NCBI GenBank assembly: GCA_922989275.2 | Contig: OV277862.1 | Span: 47,021,786-47,085,785, forward strand | Length of the DNA: 64,000 nucleotides | Direction of reading: 5' to 3' | From: Gari tellinella | Lineage: Eukaryota; Mollusca; Bivalvia; Cardiida; Psammobiidae | Part shown: piece after piece, positions 63,915-64,000 of the stretch | Position numbering within the stretch: the stretch's first letter is position 1 | Layout of the letters: the number at the start of each line of letters is the position of its first letter | Translations under genes and position numbers: made by a program | The notes under the pieces: generated by a model | What the model saw: the letters and a program-made list of their open reading frames with translations, nothing else | The model's database searches: none | What the model was told of the DNA's origin: nothing

Positions 63915-64000
63915 TTTGTCGTGCGTCGCATGTCGTGGTTTGAAGTCGGCGCACGATACGACGCATGACAATTCATCCGTCGCACAACACGACGCACGAC
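63915..64000. repeat. CGACGCACGAC-rich repeat, cut by the window edge
   Basis: TTGTCGTGCGTCGCATGTCG, GCACGATACGACGCATGACA and CACAACACGACGCACGAC form alternating direct and inverted copies of an 8-11-bp motif. Continues beyond 64000. Confidence 0.7.

Overview
The window is animal nuclear DNA, most probably from a bivalve mollusc. The evidence is intron-split coding sequence with GT/AG splice sites, a non-LTR retrotransposon with apurinic endonuclease and reverse transcriptase domains, and a dense cover of interspersed repeats of types I associate with clam and oyster genomes (families starting ACAAGAGGGCC and ending GAGCTAAAAA). The bivalve assignment is an inference; no prokaryotic or viral organisation is seen.

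The only host gene I can establish is eukaryotic translation initiation factor 6 (EIF6) on the minus strand. Five internal exons lie at 58623-58708, 52428-52603, 43186-43296, 39242-39307 and 38464-38645. They join in frame into about 206 codons with no lesion and with consistent phases. The first ~36 residues should lie beyond the right edge or in an exon I did not find, and the last few residues lie left of 38464. Its introns (about 6.0, 9.1, 3.9 and 0.6 kb) are built largely from mobile elements, some only 10-25 bp from splice sites.

Layout. 1-4.1 kb: a nearly complete but broken LINE on the minus strand. 4.2-26.5 kb: many short palindromic MITEs, a CR1-like LINE fragment, an LTR-like tandem duplication, a long TC microsatellite and several larger inverted-repeat elements. 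26.5-31.2 kb: a five-level nest of elements. 31.3-38.3 kb: more MITEs, several nested. 38.4-58.7 kb: the EIF6 exons and repeat-filled introns, including one ~8.6 kb minisatellite element split by three insertions, and a ~1.2 kb hAT-type element with a perfect 8-bp target duplication. 60.6-63.8 kb: a large inverted repeat (two ~715-bp arms, ~1.2 kb spacer) flanked by ~105-bp direct repeats, with a possible very small spliced gene.

For reference I name the short families by visible termini. A = TA-flanked CAGTGGAGAA. E = TA-flanked CAGTGCTCCCT. I = TA-flanked CAGTCGAAACTCG. P4 = TA-flanked CAGTAAAACCTCTC. P1, P1b, P2 and P3 = TTAA-flanked CCC-type elements (piggyBac-like). C = GGGCCCGTTTCATAAAAC. 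G = CAGGGCTCCAGATAAG. HINE-like = ACAAGAG ... TAAAAA elements with central tandem repeats. The most unusual observations are that the same palindromic core occurs in families with unrelated ends and target sites, that TTAA-type elements repeatedly sit at the dyad centre of other palindromes, that the subterminal stems of HINE-like elements co-vary between families, and that G elements cluster beside EIF6 exons.
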